Assembly (NCBI RefSeq): GCF_001441615.1
Contig: NZ_LAXJ01000017.1
Span: forward strand, 1 to 60,581
Length of the DNA stretch: 60,581 bases
Source: Roseovarius atlanticus
GTDB taxonomy: Bacteria > Pseudomonadota > Alphaproteobacteria > Rhodobacterales > Rhodobacteraceae
Reading direction: 5' to 3'
Positions 8,146 through 25,255 of the stretch are shown in pieces (positions within the stretch are counted from its first letter, which is position 1; the number at the start of each line of letters is the position of its first letter). A program made the translations under genes and the position numbers. Under the pieces are notes generated by a model. That model was not told the DNA's origin and did not search any database. It was given only the letters and a program-made list of their open reading frames with translations.

Positions 8146-9396
8146 TCATTCTCCCGGTTGCAGCAGCGGCGCGGTCGGCCGATGCAGGATTCGCATCGCC
8201 ACCAGCGCGGCGGCCAAGAAAAGCACGGCCTCAAGGCCGAACACCGCGGCATAGGCCGCCCCGTCGCTCATCATCAAACGGGCCACGTCCAGCGTGCCCG
8301 TGGCAATCAGGCCAGCCAGCCCGGCGGCCACTGCCTGCGCCGCGCCGAAGACGCCCATCCGCGTGCCGGTCGCCCCTTCCTGCGCCGCGGCCAGTCGCAT
8401 CATCGACCCGATGGCGCCCACCACGAACAACCCGTTGCCCAGCCCCAAAATCACCGTGAACGGCACCAGCGCCGCGCCCGCGCCAAGGCCCATCAGGCCC
8501 AGCGCCGAGATCACGCAGCCAGTGACGGCCCATGTCCGCAAGCTGCCGAGCTTGAAGGTCGAGAACGCCCCAGCCATCAACATCCCCAAAAGCGCCGCGC
8601 CATCCTTGCCGCCCGACAGCTTGGTCGACTCGTCGGGTGTCAGCCCATGGATATGTCCGGCAAAGGGCTCCAAAACCAATTCGCTCAGGTAGAAGGCCAG
8701 GATCGACAGGAACACGAAGCCCGTGAATGTCTTCGCCGCCGGGTCCGCCCAGGTCGCGCGCAGCGCCGGACCCAGCTTGGCCTCCTGCGGCGCGGGCACG
8801 GCGCCCAGACGCCGCTCGACGCCCCATGTGGCAATCAACGCCGCCACGAAACAGGCGGCCGCCACGATGGGCACGACCAGCATCAGCCGCTCCGGGCTGT
8901 AGGGTTTCAACGCGATCCCCGCGCCAACCGACGCCGCAATCGCCCCCGCGATCAGCATCAGCCACGCAAACGTGGCCGCGGCCCCTTTCCTGTCGTCCGG
9001 CGCGGCCGTCGCAAGCAGCGCCAGGAAGGACGTGCCCGCCGCCCCGATGCCGAAGCCGATCAGCGCATAGGCCACAATCCAAACCGCAATCGCCATCTGC
9101 GTGTTTGGCGCAAAAGCGATTCCCCAGCCAGTCAGCACCAGCCCCGCGCCCACGACCAGCGTACCGCCCAGGATGAACGGCGTCCGCCCGCCCTTGGTAT
9201 CCGAACGATGGCCCCAGACAGGCCGCGACAGTTGCACGGCATAGTGCAAGGCCACCAAGAACCCCGGCAACAGGGCGGGCAAGGCAAGCTCCACCGTCAT
9301 CAGCCGGTTGAAGAGGTTGACCGGCAGCGCCGCCATTCCGCCAATGGCCGCATTGGCCAGGCACAATCTTGCGATACCGCCCCAGCCCAGCGTCAT
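8146..9396 (-). CDS. PucC/LhaA-family major facilitator (bch2-like, between bchG and bchP)
   Basis: The 416-residue protein has about 12 hydrophobic helices and the PucC-family signature near the N-terminus (LFNRLMTVELALPA and the loop RPVWGHRSDTKGG). This family acts in the inner membrane in light-harvesting complex assembly or pigment handling. The gene is conserved between bchG and bchP in Rhodobacter-type clusters and has been annotated as the 44.5-kDa chain of bacteriochlorophyll synthase, though enzymatic activity is not established. The ATG at 9396 overlaps the bchG stop (ATGA). It is a paralogue of the lhaA gene at 21.5 kb. Confidence 0.92.
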   Translation of the reverse strand: MTLGWGGIARLCLANAAIGGMAALPVNLFNRLMTVELALPALLPGFLVALHYAVQLSRPVWGHRSDTKGGRTPFILGGTLVVGAGLVLTGWGIAFAPNTQMAIAVWIVAYALIGFGIGAAGTSFLALLATAAPDDRKGAAATFAWLMLIAGAIAASVGAGIALKPYSPERLMLVVPIVAAACFVAALIATWGVERRLGAVPAPQEAKLGPALRATWADPAAKTFTGFVFLSILAFYLSELVLEPFAGHIHGLTPDESTKLSGGKDGAALLGMLMAGAFSTFKLGSLRTWAVTGCVISALGLMGLGAGAALVPFTVILGLGNGLFVVGAIGSMMRLAAAQEGATGTRMGVFGAAQAVAAGLAGLIATGTLDVARLMMSDGAAYAAVFGLEAVLFLAAALVAMRILHRPTAPLLQPGE

Positions 9397-10295
9397 ACCA
9401 GCGTCCTTACTGCGAAGGCCGCAACCATCATGCCGCTGACATAAAGCGTGACGCCCGTCCCGTTGTACCAGGGCGCACGCCCCTTGGGATCGGACAGCAG
9501 AACGCGCATCGCCCAGACCTGAACGCCCAGCAGTGCGGCAATAGCGGCGGCGTGATACACCTGCCCCCACCCCGTCAGCAGCGCGATCACCGCAACCTGC
9601 GGCAGCGCCATGACCCAGCAAGCCACCCGCGCCGCGCGCTCGGGGCCCAGCGTGACCGGCAGGGAATTGACGCCGGTCTGGCGGTCCCCCTCCAACGCTT
9701 TGAAATCGTTGAGAGTCATGATCCCGTGCGCGCCCACGGCATAAAGCAGCGCCAGCACCACGATCTGCCAGGCTGGCGCACCCGCCGACAAGACGGCGGC
9801 CCCGGTGAACCAGGGCAATCCTTCGTAACAAAGTGCCACCAGGCCCGGCCCCCACCAGCCCGATTTCTTCAACCGGACAGGCTCGGCCGAATAGGCCCAG
9901 GCTGCCAGAACGCCGAAAACCGTCGCGCCAAAGCCCCACGGGCCCAGCGTCGCCCCCAGCGCCAATGCGGCGGCACTCATCACCAAGGCGATCCAAAGCC
10001 CCCAGCGCCCGGGAATGCGCCCCGACGGGATCGGGCGGTGCGGTTCGTTGATGGCATCCACATGCCGGTCGCACCAGTCGTTGGCCGCCTGGCTCATGCC
10101 ACACACGACGGGTCCGGCCAGAACCATGCCGATCAACACCAGCCACGGCGCCGACATCACCGGCACGCCGCTGGACACGACGCCGCACAGATAGGCCCAG
10201 ACCGGCGGAAACCACGTGATCGGCTTTATCAAGGTAAGTATGGCGCGCGGTTCGGGCCGGCGGCGCGACGCCTGTATGCCCAATGAGACACTCAT
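9393..10295 (-). CDS. bchG: Bacteriochlorophyll a synthase (chlorophyllide esterifying prenyltransferase)
   Basis: The 300-residue UbiA-family membrane prenyltransferase attaches the geranylgeranyl/phytyl tail to bacteriochlorophyllide a. It shows the first Asp-rich motif (NDWCDRHVDAINEPHRP) and the second (DFKALEGDRQTG), and eight to nine hydrophobic helices. The N-terminus (PEPRAILTLIKPITWFPP) aligns with known BchG proteins. The ATG at 10295 lies only 2 bp from one PpsR-type box, and a second box covers codons 2-8, which is unusual for a promoter operator. It is the first gene of bchG-pucC-bchP-idi. Confidence 0.96.
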   Translation of the reverse strand: MSVSLGIQASRRRPEPRAILTLIKPITWFPPVWAYLCGVVSSGVPVMSAPWLVLIGMVLAGPVVCGMSQAANDWCDRHVDAINEPHRPIPSGRIPGRWGLWIALVMSAAALALGATLGPWGFGATVFGVLAAWAYSAEPVRLKKSGWWGPGLVALCYEGLPWFTGAAVLSAGAPAWQIVVLALLYAVGAHGIMTLNDFKALEGDRQTGVNSLPVTLGPERAARVACWVMALPQVAVIALLTGWGQVYHAAAIAALLGVQVWAMRVLLSDPKGRAPWYNGTGVTLYVSGMMVAAFAVRTLV

Positions 10296-10315
10296 GGTGT
10301 CAAGTATGGTTTACA
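10273..10315 (-). promoter_or_regulatory. Tandem PpsR boxes at bchG
   Basis: Two exact TGT-N12-ACA matches lie at 10273-10290 (TGTATGCCCAATGAGACA) and 10298-10315 (TGTCAAGTATGGTTTACA), 7 bp apart. TTGACA within the second box, read on the minus strand, could serve as a -35 element. The first box covers the first codons of bchG and the second abuts its ATG. PpsR/CrtJ is known to repress bch and crt promoters at such paired sites. Confidence 0.8.
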
Positions 10316-10364
10316 TCTCGGATTCGCGAAAGGTCTTTTTTGAAACCGGACTCGTTCCGCACCA

Positions 10365-10410
10365 AAATCCTTTCAAAAAGGATTTGCCAAAAGCTTTCAC
10401 AAAGCTTTTG
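10365..10410 (-). terminator. Tandem-hairpin terminator after ppsR
   Basis: Two consecutive hairpins fill the gap after the ppsR stop codon. One has a perfect 10-bp stem CAAAAGCTTT with a 3-nt loop (10388-10410). The other has an 8-bp stem AAATCCTT with a 5-nt loop (10365-10385). The AT-rich stems supply T tracts on both strands. The same two-hairpin layout, with nearly the same sequence, occurs after bchO. Confidence 0.7.
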
Positions 10411-10415
10411 ACCGC

Positions 10416-11840
10416 CTACTCGTCAGCACCCGAATTGATCAGGCCGTATTTGCGCAGTTTCACGTAAAGGCTCTGGCGTGACAGTCCCAGCATTTCGGCC
10501 GCCGCGACCCTGTTGTTCCCGGTCAACTGCACCGCCGTCTCGATGCACAACTTCTCGATCACGTCCGACGTGGCCGAAACGAGTTCTTTCAGCGAGGCTG
10601 TCCCGACGAGGTCCATGACGTTCTTCATGGCCTCTTCGCTGACCACGCTGGTCACTTCGGCATCCGCACCTTCGTTCAAAGACGTATTTCGCAGGATGAA
10701 ACCATACCCGAAATCGCCGGCCGGGTCGCGCAGCCGGGCCACGGAGACATCGACGCTCGACCGCGTTCCGACGATGCTGGCCATCTGGGTGGCGTAGTTG
10801 CTCAACCGCCCCTGCTTGGCCGCCGTCTCAAGCATCAGCTTGGTATCCACGGCACCGCGCACCAGGAAATCCGCCAGATTGTTGTCGCGCACGTCGCGCA
10901 ATTGCGCCGCATCGGCCATGGTCAGAAAGGCCTCGTTCGCGTCGCGGATCGCACCTTTGCCATCGGTGATCACGATCGCATCGCTGGTGGCGGCATATAG
11001 CGCGCCAAGCACCTGCGCGGATTCAGCCGCCGTTCCGGCGTCGCCATCCGCAGGCCGCACGCGGCACAGCATATAAAGCTCACCCGCCGCACGGAAAAAA
11101 TCGGGGTAGAGCTTCAGTTCGCGCTCGTTGCGCCGCGCCACAAGTTCGATGCCCCGCGCCTCGCGCGATCCGGCCGCGCTGCGCATCGCGTCCATCAGCT
11201 CTTCGCGCCGGCGGCCGTCGAACGCCTGCGCCAGCGACGATCCGCTCAGCGTGTCGACATTCGTACCCAATAGCATCGCCGCCGCGCTGTTCAGGTCGCG
11301 AATGCGGCCTTTCTCCGGCTCGACCAATATCAGCGGCGTCTCGGACGCTTCCAGAACGACATGATAAAACGTCTGCTCACCGCGCAGCCGCTGCTGGTCA
11401 CGCTCGCGCGCCGTTTGCTCGGCAACAAGGCGTTGCTGCACCTCCGCAATGGGCTGCATGTCGCGCCCCAGCAAAAGCAAGCCTCCGTCATAGACCCTGT
11501 GCAGGGTATAGCGAATCGGAAATTCCCACGTGGCATTGTCGATATGATTCAGTTCCAGCCCCCGAGTCGTCGCGTCGGGATTGGCGCGCATCTCTGCCAG
11601 CCGCAACTCGAGCTTTTCCTTGCTTTCGACAGTCAGGAATTTTTCGAACGGCCGCCCAACCCAATGGTCAAGGCATCCAAGCGATGGACAATCGGGATTG
11701 ACGGATATGCCGGCGACTTCGCCATCGTCTGCCACGTATACCGCCATATCACCGGCCTGTTCGACAATATTGTGCACCCCGGAAGGATCGGGCAAGGCGC
11801 CGGCGCGTAGTCGCTCAGACTTCCGAGTCTCACGCGTCAT
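10416..11840 (-). CDS. ppsR: Transcriptional repressor of photosynthesis genes PpsR/CrtJ
   Basis: The 474-residue regulator represses bch, crt and other photosynthesis genes under oxygen or light. It has an N-terminal PAS-like region, a Q-rich linker (about 132-155), PAS1 (about 157-260), PAS2 (about 277-385) and a C-terminal Fis-type helix-turn-helix (about 434-466, GNNRVAAAEMLGLSRQSLYV). Cys259 and Cys432 are both offset by +8 from the redox-active Cys251/Cys424 reported for Rhodobacter sphaeroides PpsR, so the redox pair appears conserved; Cys51 and Cys56 are additional. It is followed by a tandem-hairpin terminator and preceded by ppaA, 34 bp away. Confidence 0.96.
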   Translation of the reverse strand: MTRETRKSERLRAGALPDPSGVHNIVEQAGDMAVYVADDGEVAGISVNPDCPSLGCLDHWVGRPFEKFLTVESKEKLELRLAEMRANPDATTRGLELNHIDNATWEFPIRYTLHRVYDGGLLLLGRDMQPIAEVQQRLVAEQTARERDQQRLRGEQTFYHVVLEASETPLILVEPEKGRIRDLNSAAAMLLGTNVDTLSGSSLAQAFDGRRREELMDAMRSAAGSREARGIELVARRNERELKLYPDFFRAAGELYMLCRVRPADGDAGTAAESAQVLGALYAATSDAIVITDGKGAIRDANEAFLTMADAAQLRDVRDNNLADFLVRGAVDTKLMLETAAKQGRLSNYATQMASIVGTRSSVDVSVARLRDPAGDFGYGFILRNTSLNEGADAEVTSVVSEEAMKNVMDLVGTASLKELVSATSDVIEKLCIETAVQLTGNNRVAAAEMLGLSRQSLYVKLRKYGLINSGADE

Positions 11841-11874
11841 CGGACCACTCCGCCAATCCCCAATTCAGGCAGCA

Positions 11875-12705
11875 TCAGATCGCTCCGGTGAACGGCAGCG
11901 CCTCAGCTACACTCGACAAGCCACATTTTTCAATCGCTTCTCTTGCAGTGCGCACCGCGTGATCCGCGCCGGTCTTGGATACGGCCTTGGGATCTGCTTC
12001 AACGGCCCGCCCGCCGATCACGATCGGTGGCATATAGTTAGCATTCGAGCGGAGGTAGTCTATGAGTTCGGTGGTTTTTTCAACCGAATTCCGCGTCGCG
12101 ACCGAGATTCCGATCATTGCAAAGCGCCGCGTGCCCGAAAGTTCAGCCAATTCCTCTCGTGTCAGGCCGATCGCCATGTGCACCCACAACCCATGACGGC
12201 GAAGATTATCCGCCGCGACAAACGCGCCGAGCGCGTGCTGCTCGTACTGCGGCACGACCATCAGCGCGGATTGGCCAAGCGGGATGCTCCGGTCGCTCCA
12301 CCGACCGGGCGAGTCGGCCTGTTTACCGCGAAACAGCCCCTGCAAACGCGAAGCGCCGACCGTGACATCGACGAAACTTGCCCGATCACTGACCCAAAGC
12401 TCGCCAAGATAGGCCGAGGCGGCCGGGATGTAGGACTGGAAAATCTCCTCGCTGCTGACTCCGTTCGCCATCAACGAAGATATGACCGCGCGGTAGCTGC
12501 TGTCAGAGTCCGACATCAGCGCTTCGCACAAGCGTTCGACCCATTGCTCTCGGGTTCGCGGCTCGGACCGGGCCGTGTTCGAGATGACCGTTCTCAGCGC
12601 CGATTCTACGAGAAACCGGATGGCCGGTTGCTGCGTCTTTGAAAGGCCTTGGCCTTTTCTGTCAGAGGACTCTCCCACGCGCTTCTCCCCCGCGTTCGAC
12701 AACAT
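11875..12705 (-). CDS. ppaA: PpsR antirepressor PpaA/AerR, cobalamin-binding
   Basis: The 276-residue protein belongs to the B12-dependent photosensor/regulator family that modulates PpsR. It has a helical cap region with GELWVSDRASFVDVT (102-115) and a Rossmann-type B12-binding domain containing EQHALGAFVAADNLRRHG, where His157 is the likely cobalamin ligand. It lies directly upstream of ppsR in the same orientation, the usual arrangement. A PpsR-type box 65 bp upstream of its start suggests feedback control. Confidence 0.93.
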   Translation of the reverse strand: MLSNAGEKRVGESSDRKGQGLSKTQQPAIRFLVESALRTVISNTARSEPRTREQWVERLCEALMSDSDSSYRAVISSLMANGVSSEEIFQSYIPAASAYLGELWVSDRASFVDVTVGASRLQGLFRGKQADSPGRWSDRSIPLGQSALMVVPQYEQHALGAFVAADNLRRHGLWVHMAIGLTREELAELSGTRRFAMIGISVATRNSVEKTTELIDYLRSNANYMPPIVIGGRAVEADPKAVSKTGADHAVRTAREAIEKCGLSSVAEALPFTGAI

Positions 12706-12769
12706 GACTTAGCCCGAAGAAACCGGGCACGCATGTGGCCAGAGTTAGTCTGCGCCCGCCGGACCTCAA

Positions 12770-12787
12770 TGTCAATTTTTCCTGACA
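12770..12787 (-). promoter_or_regulatory. PpsR box upstream of ppaA
   Basis: TGTCAATTTTTCCTGACA is an exact TGT-N12-ACA match 65 bp upstream of the ppaA start codon. Read on the minus strand its end supplies a TTGACA -35 hexamer. No partner box is found 7-8 bp away on either side, unlike most other sites in this cluster. Confidence 0.75.
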
Positions 12788-12912
12788 TACACGCATGAGG
12801 AGACAACTCAAGCCCTTGTTTGCCACCAATTTATTCTTGCGCCAAACAGCCTGAAAATGACCTGATGGCAAATAAAAAACCAAAGCCAGTCGCGTATCAG
12901 GCCAACCGCGCC

Positions 12913-20835
<7,923 letters not shown>

Positions 20836-20836
<1 letters not shown>

Positions 20837-21516
20837 TGAGCTACGACCGCACATTGACCCGGGTCGAAACCTATTTCGACAAGACCGCCACCCGCACGTG
20901 GGAGGCGCTGACCAGTGACGCGCCGGTCTCGAAGATCCGGGAAACCGTGCGGCGCGGGCGGGACGCGATGCGGCAACAGATGCTGTCGCGCCTGCCCAAT
21001 GATCTGCGCGGCGCGCGCATTCTCGATGCGGGCTGCGGCACCGGCGCCATGACCACCGAACTGGCCGCGCGCGGCGCGGATGTGGTCGCGGTGGATATCT
21101 CGCCCTCGCTTGTGGCCATCGCACAACGCCGCCTGCCCGAAACGCTGGCGCATCGCGTGGCCTTTCACGCAGGTGACATGCTGGACGAACGCCTCGGCCG
21201 GTTCGATCACGTGCTGGCGATGGACAGCCTGATCTACTACCGCGACGCCGATATCGCCCGGTCGCTCGCGACGCTCATGGCGCGCAGCTCGGGCCGGATC
21301 GTCTTTACCGTCGCCCCACGCACGCCGCTCCTGATGGGCATGTGGTACGCGGGCAAGCTCTTTCCGCGCTCCGACCGCTCGCCCACCATGATCCCGCACA
21401 GCCCCGCGCGGCTGGCGCGCGCCTATGCCCACGCCAATGGCACCGGCACGCTTGCTCCGCTGGAACGTGTGACCTCGGGCTTCTATATTTCCCACGCGAT
21501 GGAGGTGACTGCATGA
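20836..21516 (+). CDS. bchM: Magnesium protoporphyrin IX methyltransferase
   Basis: The 226-residue SAM-dependent methyltransferase makes Mg-protoporphyrin IX 13-monomethyl ester, the AcsF substrate. Motif I (ILDAGCGTGAMTTELAARGADVVAVD) and the following acidic residue define the SAM pocket. The ATG overlaps the bchL stop by one base (TGATG), which favours it over the TTG one codon upstream. It overlaps lhaA by 4 bp (ATGA). Confidence 0.96.
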
Positions 21517-22952
21517 GCCGTCCTTCGCCCCTCAAGCACCTCAGCCTGCGCGCCCTGCCCTTCGCGGATGCGGCCAGCGAGGGATTGCCGATGGGCGAAC
21601 TGCTGCGCCTGTCGCTCTTTCAGGTTTCGGTCGGCATGGCAACGGTTCTGCTGCTCGGCACGCTCAACCGCGTGATGATCGTCGAACTTTCCGTCCCGGC
21701 CACCATCGTGGCCGTGATGATCGCCCTGCCCGTCCTGATCGCGCCCTTCCGCACGCTTCTGGGCTTTCGCTCGGACACCTACCGCAGCGCCATCGGCTGG
21801 AAGCGTGTGCCCTACCTGTGGTTCGGCTCACTCTGGCAGATGGGCGGTCTCGCGGTCATGCCGTTCGCGCTGTTGGTCCTGTCGGGCAACACTGTCCACG
21901 ACGTGCCCTTCGCGGGCGAGGTGCTGGCGGCGCTGGCCTTCCTGATGACCGGCCTCGGCCTGCACATGACCCAAACCGCCGGTCTGGCCCTGGCCACCGA
22001 CCGCGCAGACGAGGCGACGCGCCCGCGCGTCGTGGCCCTGCTTTACGTGATGTTCCTCTTGGGCATGGGCATCTCGGCCATCGTCATCGGCTGGCTGCTG
22101 CGCGACTTCAGCGAACTGGCCCTGATCCGCGTGGTGCAAGGCGCGGCTCTGGCGGGCATCGTCCTCAACCTCATCGCCCTGTGGAAGCAGGAAAAAATGG
22201 CGCCGATGACCAAGGCGGAACGCGCCGCCCCCCGCCCCCGTTTTTCTGAGGCCTGGGCCGACCTGATGGCCGGCGGACAGGCCGGGCGGCTTCTGGCGGT
22301 GGTCTTCATCGGCACAATGGCCTTCAACATGCAGGACGTCCTGCTGGAACCTTACGGCGGCGAAATCCTGGGCCTCTCGGTGTCCTCGACCACGCTCCTG
22401 ACAGCGCTCTGGGCCACGGGCGCACTGGCAGGATTCGTCTGGACCGGGCGCTCACTGGCGCAGGGGCGCAATGCGCACCGGCTTGCGGCCCTCGGCGTAC
22501 TGATCGGCATCGCGGCCTTCGCCATTGTCGTCTTCGCCGCGCCGATGGACTCGACCACCCTCTTCTTTGCCGGGGCTTGCCTGATCGGGCTGGGCGGCGG
22601 CGTCTTCGCCGTGTCGACCCTGACCGCGGCCATGACCGTGACGACCCAAGGCAAGGCCGGCCATGGCCTCGCGCTCGGTGCGTGGGGCGCCGCGCAGGCC
22701 ACGGCAGCGGGACTCGCCATCGCCTTCGGCGGCGGCATCCGCGACGCGGTGAACGCCGCTGCCACCTCCGGCGCATGGGGCGAGGTGCTGAACACGCCCG
22801 CCACCGGCTACGCTTTCGTCTATCACACCGAAATCGCCCTTCTCTTCGTCACGCTCGCCGTGATCGGGCCATTGGTGCGCAACCCGCGCGCCGCCACCCA
22901 TTCCACCCCATCGGAGGCGGCCCGCATCGGCCTGGCCGACTTCCCGACATGA
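21513..22952 (+). CDS. lhaA: LH1 assembly protein, PucC/LhaA family
   Basis: The 479-residue inner-membrane protein of about 12 helices belongs to the PucC family. It shows NRVMIVELSVPATIVA and the loop GFRSDTYRSAIGWKRVPY. In Rhodobacter the homologue between bchM and puhA is needed for assembly of the LH1 antenna. The start is the ATG overlapping the bchM stop. puhA follows 27 bp downstream. A shorter paralogue lies between bchG and bchP. Confidence 0.94.
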   Translation: MSRPSPLKHLSLRALPFADAASEGLPMGELLRLSLFQVSVGMATVLLLGTLNRVMIVELSVPATIVAVMIALPVLIAPFRTLLGFRSDTYRSAIGWKRVPYLWFGSLWQMGGLAVMPFALLVLSGNTVHDVPFAGEVLAALAFLMTGLGLHMTQTAGLALATDRADEATRPRVVALLYVMFLLGMGISAIVIGWLLRDFSELALIRVVQGAALAGIVLNLIALWKQEKMAPMTKAERAAPRPRFSEAWADLMAGGQAGRLLAVVFIGTMAFNMQDVLLEPYGGEILGLSVSSTTLLTALWATGALAGFVWTGRSLAQGRNAHRLAALGVLIGIAAFAIVVFAAPMDSTTLFFAGACLIGLGGGVFAVSTLTAAMTVTTQGKAGHGLALGAWGAAQATAAGLAIAFGGGIRDAVNAAATSGAWGEVLNTPATGYAFVYHTEIALLFVTLAVIGPLVRNPRAATHSTPSEAARIGLADFPT

Positions 22953-22979
22953 TGTGCCGATCCATGGAAAGGATATCCC

Positions 22980-23753
22980 ATGAGTAACGCTTTCTTTGCC
23001 AATTTCGATCTTGCCAGTCTTTCGATCTGGCTGTTCTGGGTCTTCTTCGCCGGGCTGATCATCTACATCCAGCGCGAGAACATGCGCGAGGGCTACCCCC
23101 TGGAAGACGATGACGGCAACCTGTCCGCCAACCAGGGGCCCTTCCCGATCCCCAGCGACAAGACCTTCATCCTGCCCCATGGCCGGGGCGAGCTGACCGT
23201 GCCCTCGGGCCAGCGCCCCGACCGCCAGAACGTCGCCCTGCAAAAGACCGCCGCCGGCAACGGCTTTCCGTTCGAGCCCACCGGCGATCCGCTCGCCGAT
23301 GGCGTCGGCCCGGCCTCCTGGGCCAACCGCGAGGACGTGCCGGAACTGGACGGTCATGGCCATCCCAAGATCGTGCCGATGTCGGCCAACGAGCATTTCC
23401 ACGTGGCCGCTGGCCGTGACCCGCGCGGCTTGCCCGTGGTGGCCGGCGATGGCGAGGTCGTGGGCATGATCACCGACCTCTGGGTCGACGAGCCCGAGCA
23501 ACTGGTGCGCTATCTCGAGATCGAACTCGACGGCGATCATGGCGGCGGAAAACGGCTGGTGCCGATGACCCTGACCCGGATCAAGAGCAACCACGTCAAG
23601 GTGCTCAAGATCTACGGCAAGCATTTCGCCGGCGTGCCGACGCACGCCTCGCCCAACCAGGTGACCAAGCTCGAGGAAGACAAGATCTCGGCTTATTACG
23701 GCGGCGGCACGATCTATGCCGACGACGCCCGCCTCAACCCCAAGCTGGGCTGA
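22980..23753 (+). CDS. puhA: Photosynthetic reaction centre subunit H
   Basis: The 257-residue protein has one N-terminal transmembrane helix (about 12-31, [20 protein letters not shown]) followed by REGYPLEDD and a cytoplasmic PRC-barrel domain (about 115-245). It caps the L/M core and guides protons to QB. Acidic and histidine residues in the barrel ([22 protein letters not shown]) fit that role. AAAGGA precedes its ATG. It lies in the conserved order lhaA-puhA-puhB-puhC. Confidence 0.97.
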   Translation: MSNAFFANFDLASLSIWLFWVFFAGLIIYIQRENMREGYPLEDDDGNLSANQGPFPIPSDKTFILPHGRGELTVPSGQRPDRQNVALQKTAAGNGFPFEPTGDPLADGVGPASWANREDVPELDGHGHPKIVPMSANEHFHVAAGRDPRGLPVVAGDGEVVGMITDLWVDEPEQLVRYLEIELDGDHGGGKRLVPMTLTRIKSNHVKVLKIYGKHFAGVPTHASPNQVTKLEEDKISAYYGGGTIYADDARLNPKLG

Positions 23754-23784
23754 GCCGGAAACAAGACGGACGGAGGAGATGACG

Positions 23785-24450
23785 ATGCCCCATGACGACT
23801 TTCACGTGGAACCGGTGCCCGGCCTGCCCGAACGCCCGCCCGAGGGCGAGCAGATCCTGTGGCAAGGCCGGCCCAACTGGTGGGCGCTGACGGTTCAGTC
23901 GCTCAACCTCTACTGGGTAGTGGGCTATTTCGTCGTGCTCTTCGCCTGGCGCTTCGTCACCCTGTTCGATCAGGTGGGGATGGCCCATGCGTTCCGGGTG
24001 TCCTTCCCGTTCCTGGTCATCGGTGCGGTGGCGGCGGCGCTCCTGCTGCTGATCGGCTGCGTGCAGGCCCGCGCCACCGTCTACACCATCACCAACCGGC
24101 GCGTGGCGATGCGCGTCGGCGCGGCGCTGACCGTCACGCTGAACCTGCCCTTCAGCCGCATCGCCAGCGCCGATCTGGCGCTGCGCCGTTCGGGCAACGG
24201 TACCATCGCGCTCGACCTGATGGACCCGCCGCCGCTCAGCTACCTGACCTGCTGGCCGCATGTGCGGCCCTGGCACGTGCGCAAGCCGCAACCCGCACTG
24301 CGCGCCATCGACGACGCCGCCCGCATCGCGCGCCTCATTGCCGAGACGGCCGAGGCGCAGGTCAATGCCCCCAAACTCGCCCGCACACCGGCCGCCACGC
24401 CCAACACCGGCGCGGATGACATCGCCCCCGGCGCCGTGCCGGCGGAATGA
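23785..24450 (+). CDS. puhB: Reaction centre assembly protein PuhB
   Basis: The 221-residue membrane protein has two or three hydrophobic helices (about 40-60 and 75-95) and a bacterial PH-like region starting near ATVYTITNRRVAMRVGAAL. PuhB assists reaction-centre assembly in Rhodobacter. Two in-frame ATGs are close together; the second (23785) is chosen because GGAGGA lies 7 bp upstream of it but only 1 bp from the first (23779). It lies between puhA and puhC. Confidence 0.92.
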   Translation: MPHDDFHVEPVPGLPERPPEGEQILWQGRPNWWALTVQSLNLYWVVGYFVVLFAWRFVTLFDQVGMAHAFRVSFPFLVIGAVAAALLLLIGCVQARATVYTITNRRVAMRVGAALTVTLNLPFSRIASADLALRRSGNGTIALDLMDPPPLSYLTCWPHVRPWHVRKPQPALRAIDDAARIARLIAETAEAQVNAPKLARTPAATPNTGADDIAPGAVPAE

Positions 24451-24467
24451 GAAGGACCTGACAAACC

Positions 24468-24941
24468 ATGGCCCAGACCGACAACATCCACGCCACCGAC
24501 CGCACCGGACATGACAAGGAACTCGTCCCGCGCGTGCTGGTCTTCGCGGTCTGCACCTTCGTGCTGATCGTGCTGGCGCTGGTGACATGGTCGCGCCTGT
24601 CGGGCCAGCCGGTCACCTATACGCCGCCCACCGGTACCATCACGCATGAACGCACCTTCAACCTGTCCGGCGACATGTCCGGCAGCGCCATCGTGACCGA
24701 CCTCGACGGCACGCTCATCGCCGACCTGAACCCGAAAGAGGGCGGGTTCATCTCGGGAGTCTGGAGGGTGATCCAGCGCGAGCGCACCAAACACCGCGTG
24801 GCCCTGGAGGGCCCGCTGACACTCGTCCGCTACGACAACGGACGCATCGCGATCCACGACCCGTCCACGGGCTGGAGTGCCGACCTCATGGGGTTCGGCA
24901 TCGACAACGCCAAGGCCTTTGCAAGGCTCCTGGCACAATAG
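24468..24941 (+). CDS. puhC: Photosynthetic complex assembly protein PuhC
   Basis: The 157-residue protein has one N-terminal membrane anchor (about 22-42, RVLVFAVCTFVLIVLALVTW) and a periplasmic domain containing the conserved segment LDGTLIADLNPKEGGFISGVWRVIQRERTKH. PuhC supports reorganisation of LH1 around the reaction centre in Rhodobacter. It lies 17 bp after puhB and before a small conserved gene. Confidence 0.92.
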   Translation: MAQTDNIHATDRTGHDKELVPRVLVFAVCTFVLIVLALVTWSRLSGQPVTYTPPTGTITHERTFNLSGDMSGSAIVTDLDGTLIADLNPKEGGFISGVWRVIQRERTKHRVALEGPLTLVRYDNGRIAIHDPSTGWSADLMGFGIDNAKAFARLLAQ

Positions 24942-24958
24942 CAAAAGGAGACGCCAAA

Positions 24959-25255
24959 ATGGGATGGCTGACCAAAGACATAGAAAGGGCGCCCTGCACG
25001 GTCGAAGTATCACACTGCTTTGACTCCCTGCACGCGCATGTGCGGTTCAACAACGGGGCGGTGATTCACCCCGGCGACGAGGTAAAGGTCCACGGACCCG
25101 AGATCATGGCGCCCTTCGGCGAAGTGGTCAGCGAGGACCGCGAGGCCACCATCGTTCGCGCCAGCAAACTGGAACAGCTCTGGACCCGCCTCACGGGTGA
25201 TTTCGAGGTGATGGAGCTGTGCGAGTTTTCCTTCTCCGAGGAGGTCACGCTATGA
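24959..25255 (+). CDS. Small conserved protein of unknown function between puhC and acsF
   Basis: The 98-residue soluble protein is not assigned to a named family here. A gene of this size occurs at the same place in many purple bacterial clusters and is usually annotated only as a putative photosynthetic complex protein. It has three cysteines (CTVEVSHCFDS and MELCEF), a predicted beta-rich core (VRFNNGAVIHPGDEVKVHGP) and an acidic C-terminus. AAAGGAG precedes its ATG, and its stop overlaps acsF by 4 bp (ATGA), so coupled translation with the cyclase is likely. A role in cyclase function or assembly is inference from position. Confidence 0.78.
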   Translation: MGWLTKDIERAPCTVEVSHCFDSLHAHVRFNNGAVIHPGDEVKVHGPEIMAPFGEVVSEDREATIVRASKLEQLWTRLTGDFEVMELCEFSFSEEVTL

